Below are positions 28,211-38,008 of a DNA stretch of 47,006 nucleotides, in pieces (within the stretch, counting starts at the first letter, position 1; each line of letters begins with the position of its first letter). The notes below the pieces were generated by a model. The model worked only from the letters and a program-made list of their open reading frames with translations. It had not been told where the DNA came from and did no database searches. The translations under genes were made by a program, and so were the position numbers. This stretch comes from Acidithiobacillus concretivorus. Lineage in GTDB: Bacteria > Pseudomonadota > Gammaproteobacteria > Acidithiobacillales > Acidithiobacillaceae. Where the stretch lies: positions 1 through 47,006 of the forward strand of contig NZ_JABELD010000044.1 of NCBI RefSeq assembly GCF_018853445.1. Direction: 5' to 3'.

Positions 28211-29566
28211 GTGCACATACTCGAAACCATAGGCGCTTTTATTCTCGCAATTGGCATTTTGGTGCTGATTCATGAATCTGGACATTTCTGGGTCGCCAAA
28301 TTCATGGGCGTGAAAGTGCTGAAATTCAGCATCGGCTTTGGTCCCGCGCTGATCAGTCGGCGTTGGGGTAAGGATCGCACCGAATATGTCCTCGCTGCGT
28401 TACCTTTGGGTGGTTACGTCAAAATGCTCGGTGAACAGGCTGGTGAAGAAGTAATGCCTGAAGACCGTTCCCGGACTTTTGAGCAACTGGCTCCCAGCAA
28501 ACGTTTTCTCATTGCCCTGGCTGGCCCTGCAGCCAATCTCCTTTTTGCAGTTGTTGCTTATGCCGGGGTTGCCTGGATTGGTATTCCCGGGCTGGCTCCC
28601 ATTGTTGGTCTGGTGAATGATCATTCTCTGGCCGCTCAGGCCCATTTGCAGCCGGGCCAACGCATTACCTCCCTGAATGGGCAGCAGGTTTATACCTGGG
28701 AAGACATGCGTATGGGTTTGTTGTCGGCGGCCATTGCCCGGGTGCCGGCACACCTTGAGACTACCGAGCAGGGCAGGTTGGCAACCCATACCCTGCCCTT
28801 GCAAAATCTGAAGGCAGATTCGGTGGGGCCGGACTTTGTTGGCAAGATCATCGGAATGGAGCCTTACCTGCCAGCAACTGTGGGAGCAGTCGAAGCCAAA
28901 AGTCCGGCCGCCCAGGCAGGACTGGTAGCTGGCGATCGTATTACCGGCATTGATCATCATCCTGTCCCGAGCTGGGAGAGTCTGGCCCGTCACATTGAAT
29001 CGCATCCAGACAAAACGGTGGAGATGACTTACCGGACGGCTGCGGGGATCAGCAAAACCATTCAGATCAAACCACAAATGTTTCTCGACAAGGCGGGTAA
29101 AGCGATTGGCAGAATCGGCATTGTCATGGCGCCTCTGCCCAAGGATTTGATAGTTATACGCCAGCGGGGACCATTTGAGGGATTGATCTATGGTGCGCAG
29201 AGTACCTGGCAGATGTCCTGGATGACCGTGGAGATGATAGTTCGGATGGTGCAGGGCTTTGTTTCGCCAGACAATATCAGCGGGCCTATTAGCATTGCCG
29301 AATATGCGGGGCAGTCGGCTCAGGCTGGCATGGCGCCATTTCTGTCTTTTCTGGCTTTGGTCAGCATTAGTTTGGGGGTCCTGAATTTGCTCCCTATTCC
29401 CATACTGGATGGTGGTCATCTGGTGTTTTACGCTTTGGAAATGGTACGGGGTAAGCCGCTTTCACCGGCGGTGGTGCAAAAAGCCCAACAGATCGGTATA
29501 GTGCTGCTTCTGATGCTGATGTCCTTCGCTTTTTACAACGATATTACGAGATTGATGACTCCGTGA
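28211..29566 (+). CDS. rseP: RIP zinc metalloprotease RseP
   Basis: RseP is a site-2 intramembrane protease that cuts anti-sigma factor RseA to release sigma E, and also clears signal-peptide remnants. The zinc motif IHESGHFWVAKF is in the first membrane span, the second motif is LPIPILDGGHLVFY (NxxPxxxLDG type) near the C-terminus, and two PDZ domains lie between (about 120-200 and 220-300). The start is GTG at 28211, 12 bases after dxr. The 451-residue length is normal. Its stop overlaps the bamA GTG. No RseA or sigma E gene lies in this window. Confidence 0.95.
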   Translation: MHILETIGAFILAIGILVLIHESGHFWVAKFMGVKVLKFSIGFGPALISRRWGKDRTEYVLAALPLGGYVKMLGEQAGEEVMPEDRSRTFEQLAPSKRFLIALAGPAANLLFAVVAYAGVAWIGIPGLAPIVGLVNDHSLAAQAHLQPGQRITSLNGQQVYTWEDMRMGLLSAAIARVPAHLETTEQGRLATHTLPLQNLKADSVGPDFVGKIIGMEPYLPATVGAVEAKSPAAQAGLVAGDRITGIDHHPVPSWESLARHIESHPDKTVEMTYRTAAGISKTIQIKPQMFLDKAGKAIGRIGIVMAPLPKDLIVIRQRGPFEGLIYGAQSTWQMSWMTVEMIVRMVQGFVSPDNISGPISIAEYAGQSAQAGMAPFLSFLALVSISLGVLNLLPIPILDGGHLVFYALEMVRGKPLSPAVVQKAQQIGIVLLLMLMSFAFYNDITRLMTP

Positions 29567-31908
29567 AAAAATTCAGCCTGACTTCACCTTCGCCTCTTGT
29601 TCTTGCCTCGGGAATCGCCTGTTTGGCGGCCGTTTGGACAGCCCCAGCCTGGGCATTTACACCCTTCACTGTGAAAAACATAGAGATAAGAGGATTGCAG
29701 CACATTGCCCCTGGGACGGTTTATAACTATCTGCCCATTCATATCGGCGAAGAAGTAGATGACCAGAAAGCGCAGCAGGCGATTAAAGATCTTTACTCTA
29801 CAGGTTTTTTCAAGGACGTAACTATCGCTCGCTCGGATGACAATTTGCTGGTGGTCGTCCAGGAACGTCCGATCATTGCCAGCATCAGGATGCACGGCAT
29901 CAAGGCCTTTTCCAAAAAAGAAGTGGAAGGAACCCTGAAAGGCATCGGATTGGTGGACCGCCATATTTTCAATCAGTCCCTTCTTGACGAAGTCGTACAT
30001 GGACTGCAGCAGCAGTATGAAGGCATGGGTTATTACAATGCGAAAATTCATGCCAAGGTGGATAAACTGCCACGTAACCGCGTAGCCATTTATCTGGCTG
30101 CTGACGAGGGAGAGCAGGCTACTATCAAGCAGGTGACCATTGTCGGTAATCACGCTTTCAGTGAAAGTCGTCTGCGTGGACTTTTCGATATTGGTGCCCC
30201 TGATGCTTTTTCATTTTTTACCAAAAATGATCGTTATTCTCAGGAGAAATTGATGAAGGGCCTGGAAGCCCTGCACAATTTCTATCTGGATCGCGGCTAT
30301 CTGAATTTTGATATTGAATCCAATCAGGTACAGGTCACACCAGATCGTCGTTTTGTCTATATTACGGTCAATGTGCATGAAGGACCGGTTTATCATGTGA
30401 AGTCGGTGAATTTGACGGGGAATCTGGTGATTTCCAAGCCGGAGCTGGAAAAACTGGTGGAAATTCATCCGGGTGAAGTATTTTCCCGGGCAAAAATCAA
30501 TGACACCAATAGTGCCATTGCCAACAAGCTGGGTGATCTGGGCTATGCTTTTGCCAATACCACACCGGTGCCGACGGTGGATGAAAAAACCCGTGAGGTG
30601 GCTCTGAATTTTGAAGTGGACCCAGGGCGCAAAGTGTACATTCGCCGCATTGAAATTACTGGCAATGATCGCAGTCGGGACTATGTAGTCCGGCGTCAGT
30701 TCAGGCAGATGGAAGGATCTCTTTATAATGGCGCGCAGATCAGGCGTTCCAAGGAGCGGCTCCAGCAGACTGGTTTTTACGATAAAATTGACACTAAAAC
30801 GGTTCCGGTTCCCGGTCATCCTGATCAGATGAATCTGGATGTGCATGTCAGCGAGCGGCCAACGGGCAGTTTCAGCCTGGGTGTAGGTTACTCCAATGCG
30901 CAGGGTATTTTGTTCAATGGTTCCATCAGTCAGAACAATTTTATGGGTACCGGAAATGCGCTGTCTTTTTCGGCCAATGTGGGCGGATTGGGCACAGCAT
31001 TCAACCTGTCTTATACTGATCCTTATTTTACTCCGGATGGCATCAGTCTGGGTGTTAATCTTTATCGGAATGATACCAATCTTTCCACCCTCGCTGTCGC
31101 ACCCTATCAGGAAATTGACTATGGTGCTACGGGCACGCTGGGCATACCCATCATGCGGTATGTCTATGACTATATGTCCTTGGGCTATAGTAATACGACC
31201 ATTAATCTGACTTCTGGTAGTCCACAGATTTATAACCAGTATGTAACTACGTTTGGTAATACGGCTACTGCTGTGACCATGGGTAATAGTCTGGTGTATG
31301 ATAGTCGCAATTCGCCGATTTTCCCGACTAAAGGTTTTTATGGCAGTCTGGATCTGAAAGCCGCCGTCCCTCCGGGAAAACTAAAATGGTACAAGGCAGA
31401 GGTCAAGGCTGACTATTATCATCCCATCACTTCCTGGTTGACTGGCGGACTGAGTGGTCGCTATGGCTTCATCAATGGCTATGGTGGCAAGCCGGTTCCT
31501 TTCTTTAATAACTATTATCTGGGTGGTCCTACGACACTGCCGGGCTATCAGACTTATGCGCTGGGTCCGCAGGTCGGTGGTTATCCTGTAGGTGGTACCC
31601 GTGAGTTGTTGTTTAATGCCAGCCTTTACTTTCCATTGCCGGGCCTGGCGGATAACCCTAATTTCCGGATGTCTCTCTTTGCAGCCAGCGGTTGGGTTTA
31701 TGGTGTTCAGTCCAACACCGACGGTTCCATCTATAATTATACCAATAACTATTTCCCCAGTCTGGGTGAGATGCGTACAACGGCTGGCATAGGCTTTCTG
31801 TGGATCAGCCCCCTTGGACCTCTGCGCTTGTCCCTGGCGATCCCCTTGGACAAAAAGCCGGGAGATCTTACCCAACCCCTGCAGTTCACTGTGGGTAACA
31901 ACTTCTGA
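29563..31908 (+). CDS. bamA: Outer-membrane protein assembly factor BamA
   Basis: BamA is the Omp85-family core that folds beta-barrel proteins into the outer membrane. A signal peptide of about 31 residues ends at AWA, followed by five POTRA repeats (about 33-430, for example VKNIEIRGLQHIAPGTVYNY) and a C-terminal 16-strand barrel. The barrel has the lid-loop motif LRLS-adjacent region and ends in FTVGNNF, with a terminal phenylalanine as needed for recognition. The start is GTG at 29563, overlapping the rseP stop by 4 bases. The length of 781 residues is normal. It is part of the conserved rseP-bamA-skp-lpx run. Confidence 0.96.
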   Translation: MKKFSLTSPSPLVLASGIACLAAVWTAPAWAFTPFTVKNIEIRGLQHIAPGTVYNYLPIHIGEEVDDQKAQQAIKDLYSTGFFKDVTIARSDDNLLVVVQERPIIASIRMHGIKAFSKKEVEGTLKGIGLVDRHIFNQSLLDEVVHGLQQQYEGMGYYNAKIHAKVDKLPRNRVAIYLAADEGEQATIKQVTIVGNHAFSESRLRGLFDIGAPDAFSFFTKNDRYSQEKLMKGLEALHNFYLDRGYLNFDIESNQVQVTPDRRFVYITVNVHEGPVYHVKSVNLTGNLVISKPELEKLVEIHPGEVFSRAKINDTNSAIANKLGDLGYAFANTTPVPTVDEKTREVALNFEVDPGRKVYIRRIEITGNDRSRDYVVRRQFRQMEGSLYNGAQIRRSKERLQQTGFYDKIDTKTVPVPGHPDQMNLDVHVSERPTGSFSLGVGYSNAQGILFNGSISQNNFMGTGNALSFSANVGGLGTAFNLSYTDPYFTPDGISLGVNLYRNDTNLSTLAVAPYQEIDYGATGTLGIPIMRYVYDYMSLGYSNTTINLTSGSPQIYNQYVTTFGNTATAVTMGNSLVYDSRNSPIFPTKGFYGSLDLKAAVPPGKLKWYKAEVKADYYHPITSWLTGGLSGRYGFINGYGGKPVPFFNNYYLGGPTTLPGYQTYALGPQVGGYPVGGTRELLFNASLYFPLPGLADNPNFRMSLFAASGWVYGVQSNTDGSIYNYTNNYFPSLGEMRTTAGIGFLWISPLGPLRLSLAIPLDKKPGDLTQPLQFTVGNNF

Positions 31909-31920
31909 TGCTCCGGTGAT

Positions 31921-32457
31921 ATGGGTATGATGCGTCAGTTACTTCTGGGTTTGGGTTTGTTGCTGTTTGCCGGGATAGCCTTCGCCGACCCCATGAAAAT
32001 CGGCTTTGTCGATCTCGATAAAGCCCTGCGCGAACTTCCCGAAGCGCAGGTCGGCGCGGCGAACCTCAATAAGCAGGTGGAGGCCAAGCAAAAGCAAATA
32101 GAAGCAAAGCGCCAACAAATAGATGCTTTTCAGAAATCGCTGGAAAAAGATTTTCCACATTTGAGTAATGCCCAGCGTCAGGATCGCGAAGCACAATTGC
32201 AAAGTATGATTCTCAGTCTTCAGCAATTTCAGCGCCAGGCTCAGGATACGCTCAACTATCAGCGCAATCAGATTCTCAAGAATATTCAGACCCAACTGGT
32301 CAAAGTGGTCAGTCAAATTGGCCGTGCCGGGCATTACACGGTTATTCTCAATGACAAATCAGTGTTGTATGTCAGCGGTGCCATTGATTTGACCGGGCAG
32401 GTGGTGGCAGCCATGAACAGCACGATGAGTGCGGCAAAGTCCGCAGGAAAAAAATAA
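31921..32457 (+). CDS. skp: Periplasmic chaperone Skp (OmpH family)
   Basis: Skp is a trimeric periplasmic chaperone that carries unfolded outer-membrane proteins to the Bam complex. The signal peptide (about 22 residues, ending AFA) is followed by [18 protein letters not shown], then a long charged coiled-coil region of residues 45-130 ([20 protein letters not shown]) that makes the tentacles, then [17 protein letters not shown]. The 178-residue length is normal. It lies 12 bases after bamA and its stop overlaps lpxD by one base. Confidence 0.93.
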   Translation: MGMMRQLLLGLGLLLFAGIAFADPMKIGFVDLDKALRELPEAQVGAANLNKQVEAKQKQIEAKRQQIDAFQKSLEKDFPHLSNAQRQDREAQLQSMILSLQQFQRQAQDTLNYQRNQILKNIQTQLVKVVSQIGRAGHYTVILNDKSVLYVSGAIDLTGQVVAAMNSTMSAAKSAGKK

Positions 32458-33521
32458 TGAGAGCAAGCAGCACGCATCGTCTTCAGGATCTGGCACAACA
32501 ACTTGCTGGAGAATTGCGCGGCGATGCAGAATACCTGGTTACCGGCATAGCCCCACTTGATACCGCCGAGGCTGGGGATATTACTTTTTTCCAGGCAAGC
32601 AGCTTACGTGGCTGTTTGCAGTCCAGTCAGGCAGGTGCCGTTATCCTCAGCCCTGAATCTGCCGATGATTTTTCTGGAAACTGCATTGTTGTCAAAAACC
32701 CCTATGCGGCTTTTGCCAAAATTATGCAGTACCTGTTTCCTGTGGCCCGTCATGAACCGGGTATTCATCACAGCGCTCAACTGGATCGGAATGTGCAAAT
32801 CCATCCTGAGGTGCGCATAGATGCTTTCGTCAAGGTGGAGTCGGGGGTACAGATTGCAGCCGGAGTTTGGCTGGAGGCGGGCGTATTTGTGGGTGCTGAC
32901 GTTCTGATAGGGGCAGGAACCCATGTTTACCCGGGTGTGAAAATCTATTCTGGTTGCCGCATTGGCGAACGTTGTGTTATTCACGCGGGTGCAGTTATTG
33001 GTGCGGATGGATTTGGGTTTGCGGAAGAAAACGGGAAATATCTGAAAATTCCCCAGATAGGCGGGGTATTGATCGGCAATGATGTGGAGATAGGTGCCAA
33101 TACCTGTATTGATCGTGGTGTTCTGACCGATACGATTCTTGCCGACGGAGTCAAGATCGATAATCTGGTGCAAATCGGTCACAATGTGCAAATAGGCGCG
33201 CATACGGTTATTGCTGGTCAAACGGGCATAGCGGGTAGTACCCGTATTGGCAGCCATTGCCGGATTGGCGGGCAGGTTGGCGTTACCGGACACGTTGAAA
33301 TAGCGGATAACTGCGTGATTGCCGGACAAAGTGCTATTACCCATTCCTTGCGTAGCTCGGGGGTTTATTCGGGAGTGGTACCAGCCCATGAAATTACCCG
33401 TTGGCGGCGCATTGTTGCCCGCTTTGACGGGCTGGATGCCTTGTTCCGGCGGGTAAAAACTCTGGAGAAAAAATCTGCGCACCAAGCATCATCTGACGGA
33501 GAGCCATTGCATGGAGAGTGA
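32457..33521 (+). CDS. lpxD: UDP-3-O-acylglucosamine N-acyltransferase
   Basis: LpxD adds the second acyl chain in lipid A synthesis, onto the 2-amino group of the UDP-sugar. The N-terminal uridine-binding domain is followed by a left-handed beta-helix of hexapeptide repeats from about residue 100. The catalytic histidine region is [22 protein letters not shown]-terminal helix ends the protein. The 354-residue length is normal. Its first base overlaps the skp stop, and its stop overlaps the fabZ start by 11 bases. In this organism the sugar carried along the pathway is probably the 3-amino analogue made by GnnA/GnnB. Confidence 0.95.
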   Translation: MRASSTHRLQDLAQQLAGELRGDAEYLVTGIAPLDTAEAGDITFFQASSLRGCLQSSQAGAVILSPESADDFSGNCIVVKNPYAAFAKIMQYLFPVARHEPGIHHSAQLDRNVQIHPEVRIDAFVKVESGVQIAAGVWLEAGVFVGADVLIGAGTHVYPGVKIYSGCRIGERCVIHAGAVIGADGFGFAEENGKYLKIPQIGGVLIGNDVEIGANTCIDRGVLTDTILADGVKIDNLVQIGHNVQIGAHTVIAGQTGIAGSTRIGSHCRIGGQVGVTGHVEIADNCVIAGQSAITHSLRSSGVYSGVVPAHEITRWRRIVARFDGLDALFRRVKTLEKKSAHQASSDGEPLHGE

Positions 33522-33960
33522 ACTGAATATTCAGGATATTATGAAGCGATTACCGCATCGCTATCCTTTTTTGCTGGTAGATCGCGTGCTGCATATGGAG
33601 ATCGGAAAGTCGTTGCGAGCAGTCAAAAATGTCACCATGAATGAGCCGTTTTTTCAGGGACATTTTCCGGCCATGCCCGTGATGCCAGGGGTTTTGATTA
33701 TTGAGGCCCTGGCCCAGGCCGCTGCTCTGCTGGCTTTTGTTTCGGAAGATAAATATGGTGAAAATGCCGCCGTGTATTTTGCCGGTATTGATAAGGCCCG
33801 CTTCCGCAAGCCGGTCACTCCAGGCGATCGTCTGGAGTTGCTGGCTAACGTCAGTCGGCGTCGCTCGGGAATGTGGCAAATGGAAACCCAGGCACTGGTA
33901 GATGGTCATGAGGTGGCTTCGGCCCTGTTGCTGGCAACGCTTCGGGAAACTGCTCCATGA
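33511..33960 (+). CDS. fabZ: 3-hydroxyacyl-[acyl-carrier-protein] dehydratase FabZ
   Basis: FabZ dehydrates 3-hydroxyacyl-ACP in fatty acid elongation and competes with LpxA/LpxD for the same 3-hydroxyacyl-ACP pool. The hotdog fold shows [18 protein letters not shown] at the start and the active-site segments [14 protein letters not shown] (histidine) and [12 protein letters not shown] (glutamate). The 149-residue length is normal. It overlaps both lpxD and lpxA. No feature is unusual. Confidence 0.96.
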   Translation: MESELNIQDIMKRLPHRYPFLLVDRVLHMEIGKSLRAVKNVTMNEPFFQGHFPAMPVMPGVLIIEALAQAAALLAFVSEDKYGENAAVYFAGIDKARFRKPVTPGDRLELLANVSRRRSGMWQMETQALVDGHEVASALLLATLRETAP

Positions 33961-34739
33961 GCGCAAGCATTCATCCTACGGCCATTGTTGATCCAAGTGC
34001 CATTATTGGTACCGATTGTAAAATTGGTCCTTACGCAGTGATTGGTGCTAATGTGGAGTTGGGTGATTACTGTCAGATTGCTGCGCATGCGGTACTGGAA
34101 GGTCCGACCAGGATTGGCAGCCATAATCATATTTTTCAGTTTGCTTCAGTGGGTACGGCTCCCCAGGATTTAGGCTATAAGGGCGAGCCTACGGCACTGG
34201 AAATCGGTTCGCACAATACCTTGCGGGAGTTCGTGACGGTGAATCGCGGCACGGTAAAGGGGGGCGGTGTGACGCGAATTGGTAGCCACAATCTGCTCAT
34301 GGCTTATTGTCATGTGGCGCATGACTGCTGCATCGGCGATCAGGTGGTGATGGCCAATGCGGCGACTCTGGCCGGACATGTATGTATTGAAGACCACGCT
34401 ATTCTGGGTGGCCTTTCTGCCGTCCATCAATTTGCACGCATTGGTTCGCACGCCATTTTGGGTGGGGGAACCATGGCGCCGCTGGATATTCCACCCTATA
34501 TGATGGCTGCCGGGAATCATGCCAGTCTTCATGGTATTAATGTGCGTGGTCTGGCCCGGCGTGGTATTTCCCGCGAGACTATTTTGCAAATCAAACGCGC
34601 TTACAGAATTTTGTTCCGCTCTGGACAGCGTCTGGATGATGCTATGGAAGAGGTGCGTCAGCGTGGTCTTGATGCCCCGGAAATCGCCCATTTGCTGGAC
34701 TTCATCCAGAACAGCAAGCGAGGAATTACCCGACCATGA
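33957..34739 (+). CDS. lpxA: UDP-sugar O/N-acyltransferase LpxA
   Basis: LpxA adds the first 3-hydroxyacyl chain in lipid A synthesis. Hexapeptide repeats fill residues 1-190, and the catalytic histidine is in LMAYCHVAHDCCIGD. The C-terminal helices include RGISRETILQIKRAYR. A 260-residue length is normal. In A. ferrooxidans, LpxA is known to prefer UDP-GlcNAc3N, the product of the two following genes, giving an amide rather than an ester. Given the same gene neighbours here, that preference is a reasonable inference. Its stop overlaps the gnnA ATG by 4 bases. Confidence 0.95.
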   Translation: MSASIHPTAIVDPSAIIGTDCKIGPYAVIGANVELGDYCQIAAHAVLEGPTRIGSHNHIFQFASVGTAPQDLGYKGEPTALEIGSHNTLREFVTVNRGTVKGGGVTRIGSHNLLMAYCHVAHDCCIGDQVVMANAATLAGHVCIEDHAILGGLSAVHQFARIGSHAILGGGTMAPLDIPPYMMAAGNHASLHGINVRGLARRGISRETILQIKRAYRILFRSGQRLDDAMEEVRQRGLDAPEIAHLLDFIQNSKRGITRP

Positions 34740-35677
34740 AACATCTCAAAACCGCCGTGATCGGTGTGGGTCATCTGGGTCGCTTTCATGCCCAGAAATA
34801 TGCAAATTTGTCCGATCTACAAGGCGTTTATGACGCCAACCCCGATCGTGCCGCTGAAGTGGCCCAGGAACTAGGTTGCCGGGCTTTTGCCAGCATTCCT
34901 GAGCTGCTGGCCTCAGTGGAGGCCATATCCATAGCGACCCCAACTTCAACCCATCATGCGGTTGCTGAAGAAGCACTGCGTGCGGGGGTGCATTGCCTGG
35001 TTGAAAAGCCGTTCACGCTGGATATTCCAGAAGCAGATGCCTTGATTGCTCTGGCTCAGGAACGCCAACTGGTTCTGGCTGTGGGGCATATTAAAAGAGT
35101 GCATCCGGCCATTCGCCATTTGCGACAGGCAGGTTATGGTGCACCTCGTTATTTGGAAGCCGAGCGCCTGGCGCCTTTCAAGCCCCGTTCTCTGGATATT
35201 GATGTCATCATGGATCTCATGATTCATGATCTGGATCTGACCTTACTGCTGACTGAGGCCGAACCTGTTGATGTGCGCGCGGTAGGTGTTGCTGCGGTGA
35301 CCGACAAGGCCGACATGGCCAATGCCTGGATCACTCTCAGTAATGGTACCGTGGCGAACCTTGCGGCTTCCCGGGTGGTTCGCGAACCGGCCCGGCGCTT
35401 GCGGATTTTCTGGCAGGACCGTTACGCTTCTGTAGATTTTATCCAGAATACCCTGCATATTTATCATCGCGGAGAAGGGGCCGTGCCGGGTATTCCCGGT
35501 GTTCGGGATGAAGCCGTCAGCCTGAGCAAAACCGATGCCCTGGCCGCAGAAATTGAAGATTTTCTGGGTGCGGTGCTTCATCAAATTCCGGTATTTTGTG
35601 ATGGTACGGCGGGTCGCCGGGTATTGGCGGCAGCGCTGCAAGTACGCAAGGCGGTGGATGGTTTTCTTTCCCGCTGA
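34736..35677 (+). CDS. gnnA: UDP-N-acetylglucosamine 3-dehydrogenase GnnA (Gfo/Idh/MocA family)
   Basis: This 313-residue oxidoreductase has an N-terminal NAD-binding Rossmann fold (AVIGVGHLGRFHAQKY) and the EKPF motif in HCLVEKPFTLDIPEA, with the C-terminal alpha-beta domain of the Gfo/Idh/MocA family. Its position between lpxA and lpxB, followed by an aminotransferase, matches gnnA of A. ferrooxidans. There it oxidises the 3-hydroxyl of UDP-GlcNAc, and GnnB transaminates the ketone. The product lets both lipid A acyl chains be amide-linked. The call rests on both family and position; family alone would not define the substrate. It is translationally coupled to lpxA. Confidence 0.88.
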   Translation: MKHLKTAVIGVGHLGRFHAQKYANLSDLQGVYDANPDRAAEVAQELGCRAFASIPELLASVEAISIATPTSTHHAVAEEALRAGVHCLVEKPFTLDIPEADALIALAQERQLVLAVGHIKRVHPAIRHLRQAGYGAPRYLEAERLAPFKPRSLDIDVIMDLMIHDLDLTLLLTEAEPVDVRAVGVAAVTDKADMANAWITLSNGTVANLAASRVVREPARRLRIFWQDRYASVDFIQNTLHIYHRGEGAVPGIPGVRDEAVSLSKTDALAAEIEDFLGAVLHQIPVFCDGTAGRRVLAAALQVRKAVDGFLSR

Positions 35678-35725
35678 GGGGTGGACCAGACCCAGTCAAT
35701 GGATTTTTAAACAGGATATCAATAC

Positions 35726-36835
35726 ATGAGTCATAGTACAGCCATTCCCATGGTCGATTTGCGCGCACATTTTCAGCCACTACGTGAAGAAATTCTTGCC
35801 GGATTGGGAAAAATTCTGGATCAGGCGGGTTTTATCCTCGGTGAACACGGTCGCGCTTTGGAGCAGGATGTGGCGCAACTCTGCGGGGTAGCACATGGGG
35901 TGGGCTGTGCGTCGGGAACCGATGCATTGTTGCTGGCTCTGCGTGCTTTGGGAATTGGGCCGGGGGATGAGGTGATTGTGCCTACCTTCACTTTTATTGC
36001 TACGGCAGAAGCGGTCCTTTACGTGGGTGCCAAGCCGGTTTTTGTAGATGTGGACCCGCAAAATTATGTGTTGACCGTGTCACTTATTGAAGCGGCCATC
36101 ACCGACCGCACAAAAGCCATTATTCCAGTACATCTTTATGGTCTGCCTGCCGATATGCCCGCCATCATGTCTCTGGCGCAGCAGCATCATCTGAAGGTGA
36201 TTGAAGATTGCGCCCAGGCTATTGGCGCCAGTATTCATGGGCGTGCGGTGGGAAGCTTTGGTGACATCGGCTGTTTTTCCTTTTTCCCCAGCAAAAATCT
36301 TGGCGGTGCCGGTGATGGCGGCATGGTGGTGACCAATGATCCAGAACTGGATAAACAATTACGGGGCTTGCGCAATCATGGTTCATGGCAGACCTATCAT
36401 CATGATGTGCTGGGTTATAACAGTCGTCTGGATGAAATGCAGGCATTGATTTTGCGCACGGAATTCCCGCATCTTTCTACTTTTAATGCCGGACGTCAGC
36501 GGGCGGCTGCCTGGTATGCCGAGCATCTCGGCGGTCTGGACCTGCAATTACCTCGTGTTCCGGAAGCTTATCAGCATGTATATCACCAATATACCATTCA
36601 GCTGGAAGGTCGGGATGTGGTAAAGGCCGCCTTACAGGCAGAGCACATTGCCAGCGCCATTTATTACCCCATACCCGGTCATCGCCAGAAAATGTTTGGT
36701 GATCAGCCTCAAGGTCATTGTCCAGTAGCGGACAAGCTGGCCGAGCGGGTTTTGTCCTTGCCCATGTTTCCCGAGCTGCAAGAGGCGCAGGTTGCCCGGG
36801 TGGCAGAGGTGATTCGCCGCACTCTGAAGGATTAA
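35726..36835 (+). CDS. gnnB: UDP-2-acetamido-3-keto-glucose aminotransferase GnnB (DegT/DnrJ/EryC1 family)
   Basis: This is a 369-residue PLP-dependent sugar aminotransferase. Family segments are GVGCASGTDALLLALRALGI, VIVPTFTFIATAEAVLYVGA, VIEDCAQAIGASIHGR and the PLP lysine in FSFFPSKNLGGAGDGGMV. It follows gnnA by 48 bases. In A. ferrooxidans, GnnB uses glutamate to aminate the 3-keto product of GnnA, giving UDP-GlcNAc3N, and the same role is inferred here from the identical neighbourhood. The ATG at 35726 lacks a strong ribosome-binding site (AGGAT upstream). lpxB starts 4 bases after its stop. Confidence 0.9.
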   Translation: MSHSTAIPMVDLRAHFQPLREEILAGLGKILDQAGFILGEHGRALEQDVAQLCGVAHGVGCASGTDALLLALRALGIGPGDEVIVPTFTFIATAEAVLYVGAKPVFVDVDPQNYVLTVSLIEAAITDRTKAIIPVHLYGLPADMPAIMSLAQQHHLKVIEDCAQAIGASIHGRAVGSFGDIGCFSFFPSKNLGGAGDGGMVVTNDPELDKQLRGLRNHGSWQTYHHDVLGYNSRLDEMQALILRTEFPHLSTFNAGRQRAAAWYAEHLGGLDLQLPRVPEAYQHVYHQYTIQLEGRDVVKAALQAEHIASAIYYPIPGHRQKMFGDQPQGHCPVADKLAERVLSLPMFPELQEAQVARVAEVIRRTLKD

Positions 36836-36839
36836 AGCA

Positions 36840-37967
36840 TTGGGCAAGGTGTTTATCCTTGCTGTGGAGCGGTCCGGGGAAAATCTCGGACTGGAAATCA
36901 TGGAAAATGCGACTGCTGCCGGTCTGAATTTACATTGGTCAGGCGTGGTAGGTTCGCGTTTGCAGGCTGCCGGCGTTGAAAATATTGCCGACGGGGAAAC
37001 TCTTGCCATCATTGGTCTGGTTGAGGCGCTGCGCCATTATGGGGCGCTACGCCGACTGTATCATCAGGTTGTGTCGCACCTGAAAAAAGAACGGCCCACT
37101 TGTGTCATTCTGATTGATCATCCGGCATTCAATATGCGCATTGCCAAGGCGGCCAAGGCACTGGGTATTCGCGTCCTTTATGTAGTGGGGCCGCAGATTT
37201 GGGCCTGGCGCGGGCAGCGCATTCATCAAATCAAGCAGATTGTTGATCAAATGCTGGTGCTTTTTCCCTTTGAAGTGCCCATTTATGCCGAAGCTGGTGT
37301 TCCGGTGCAGGTTCTGGCGCATCCTTTGCTGGCACAGACTACTGCTGCACCCGATCGTTTGACCTCTCGGGCGGCTCTGGGGCTCGCAGCGGAGGATCAG
37401 GTCCTCGCTTTGCTGCCCGGCAGTCGGCATGGTGAGCTGGAAAAACTTTCCCGCCGTTATGCCGAAACTGCGAGTTTGCTGCGCGAGCAAATGCCCCGGT
37501 TGAAAATTGTTGTGGCTCTGGCGCGTGATGAACTGGCACCGGCCTGGAACCGCCAGTGGGAACAGGGAGCCGGCCCCAGTCATGTTCTGGTGGTTATTGC
37601 CCAAACCCGCACGGTACTGTCAGCCGCTAATGTGGTGCTGGTGGCTTCTGGAACGGCGACCCTGGAAACCGCACTGATGGAGCGTCCGGCGGTAGTGGTT
37701 TATGCCCTGAATGCCCTGACCTACGCTTTTGCGCGGCGCCTGGTAAAAACGCCTTTTGTGGCCATGCCCAATATTTTACTTAAGGAGTCCGTGTATCCGG
37801 AGTTTTTGCAGGATGCCTTTACACCCGGACAAGTGGCTGCAGCACTGTTACCCTTATTTGCCGAGGCTGGCCATAAACAAGTTCAACGCCTGAAGCAGAT
37901 ACGTGACTTGTTGCAGGGGGATTCTCCGGAGGCATTGCGACAGGTTTTACGGAAAATGCTTTCATGA
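36840..37967 (+). CDS. lpxB: Lipid-A-disaccharide synthase
   Basis: LpxB joins a 2,3-diacyl sugar-1-phosphate to the matching UDP-sugar to form the lipid A disaccharide. It is a GT19 glycosyltransferase of 375 residues. Conserved parts include VVGPQIWAWRGQRI, LLPGSRHGELEKLS (matching E. coli Arg201), VASGTATLETALMERP and MPNILL. The position of E. coli Asp98 is kept in LIDHPAFN. However, the usual N-terminal GEASGD/GETSGD motif reads VERSGE, and DAPDFN reads DHPAFN. The changes could fit the 3-amino substrates made with GnnA/GnnB, which is an inference. The start is TTG at 36840 without a good ribosome-binding site. Confidence 0.9.
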   Translation: MGKVFILAVERSGENLGLEIMENATAAGLNLHWSGVVGSRLQAAGVENIADGETLAIIGLVEALRHYGALRRLYHQVVSHLKKERPTCVILIDHPAFNMRIAKAAKALGIRVLYVVGPQIWAWRGQRIHQIKQIVDQMLVLFPFEVPIYAEAGVPVQVLAHPLLAQTTAAPDRLTSRAALGLAAEDQVLALLPGSRHGELEKLSRRYAETASLLREQMPRLKIVVALARDELAPAWNRQWEQGAGPSHVLVVIAQTRTVLSAANVVLVASGTATLETALMERPAVVVYALNALTYAFARRLVKTPFVAMPNILLKESVYPEFLQDAFTPGQVAAALLPLFAEAGHKQVQRLKQIRDLLQGDSPEALRQVLRKMLS

Positions 37968-38008
37968 CGTGTAAATCTAAAAATGGTCAGTGGCATGAAT
38001 AATCCCGA

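Noticed and set aside
28400-29419. Minus-strand open frame of 339 codons
   Set aside because: It is wholly antisense to rseP, which carries the protease motifs. The translation has no recognisable domain and no ribosome-binding site.
32604-33485. Minus-strand open frame of 293 codons inside lpxD
   Set aside because: It mirrors the repetitive hexapeptide coding of lpxD, and its Asn/Thr-rich translation is the expected antisense of beta-helix repeats.
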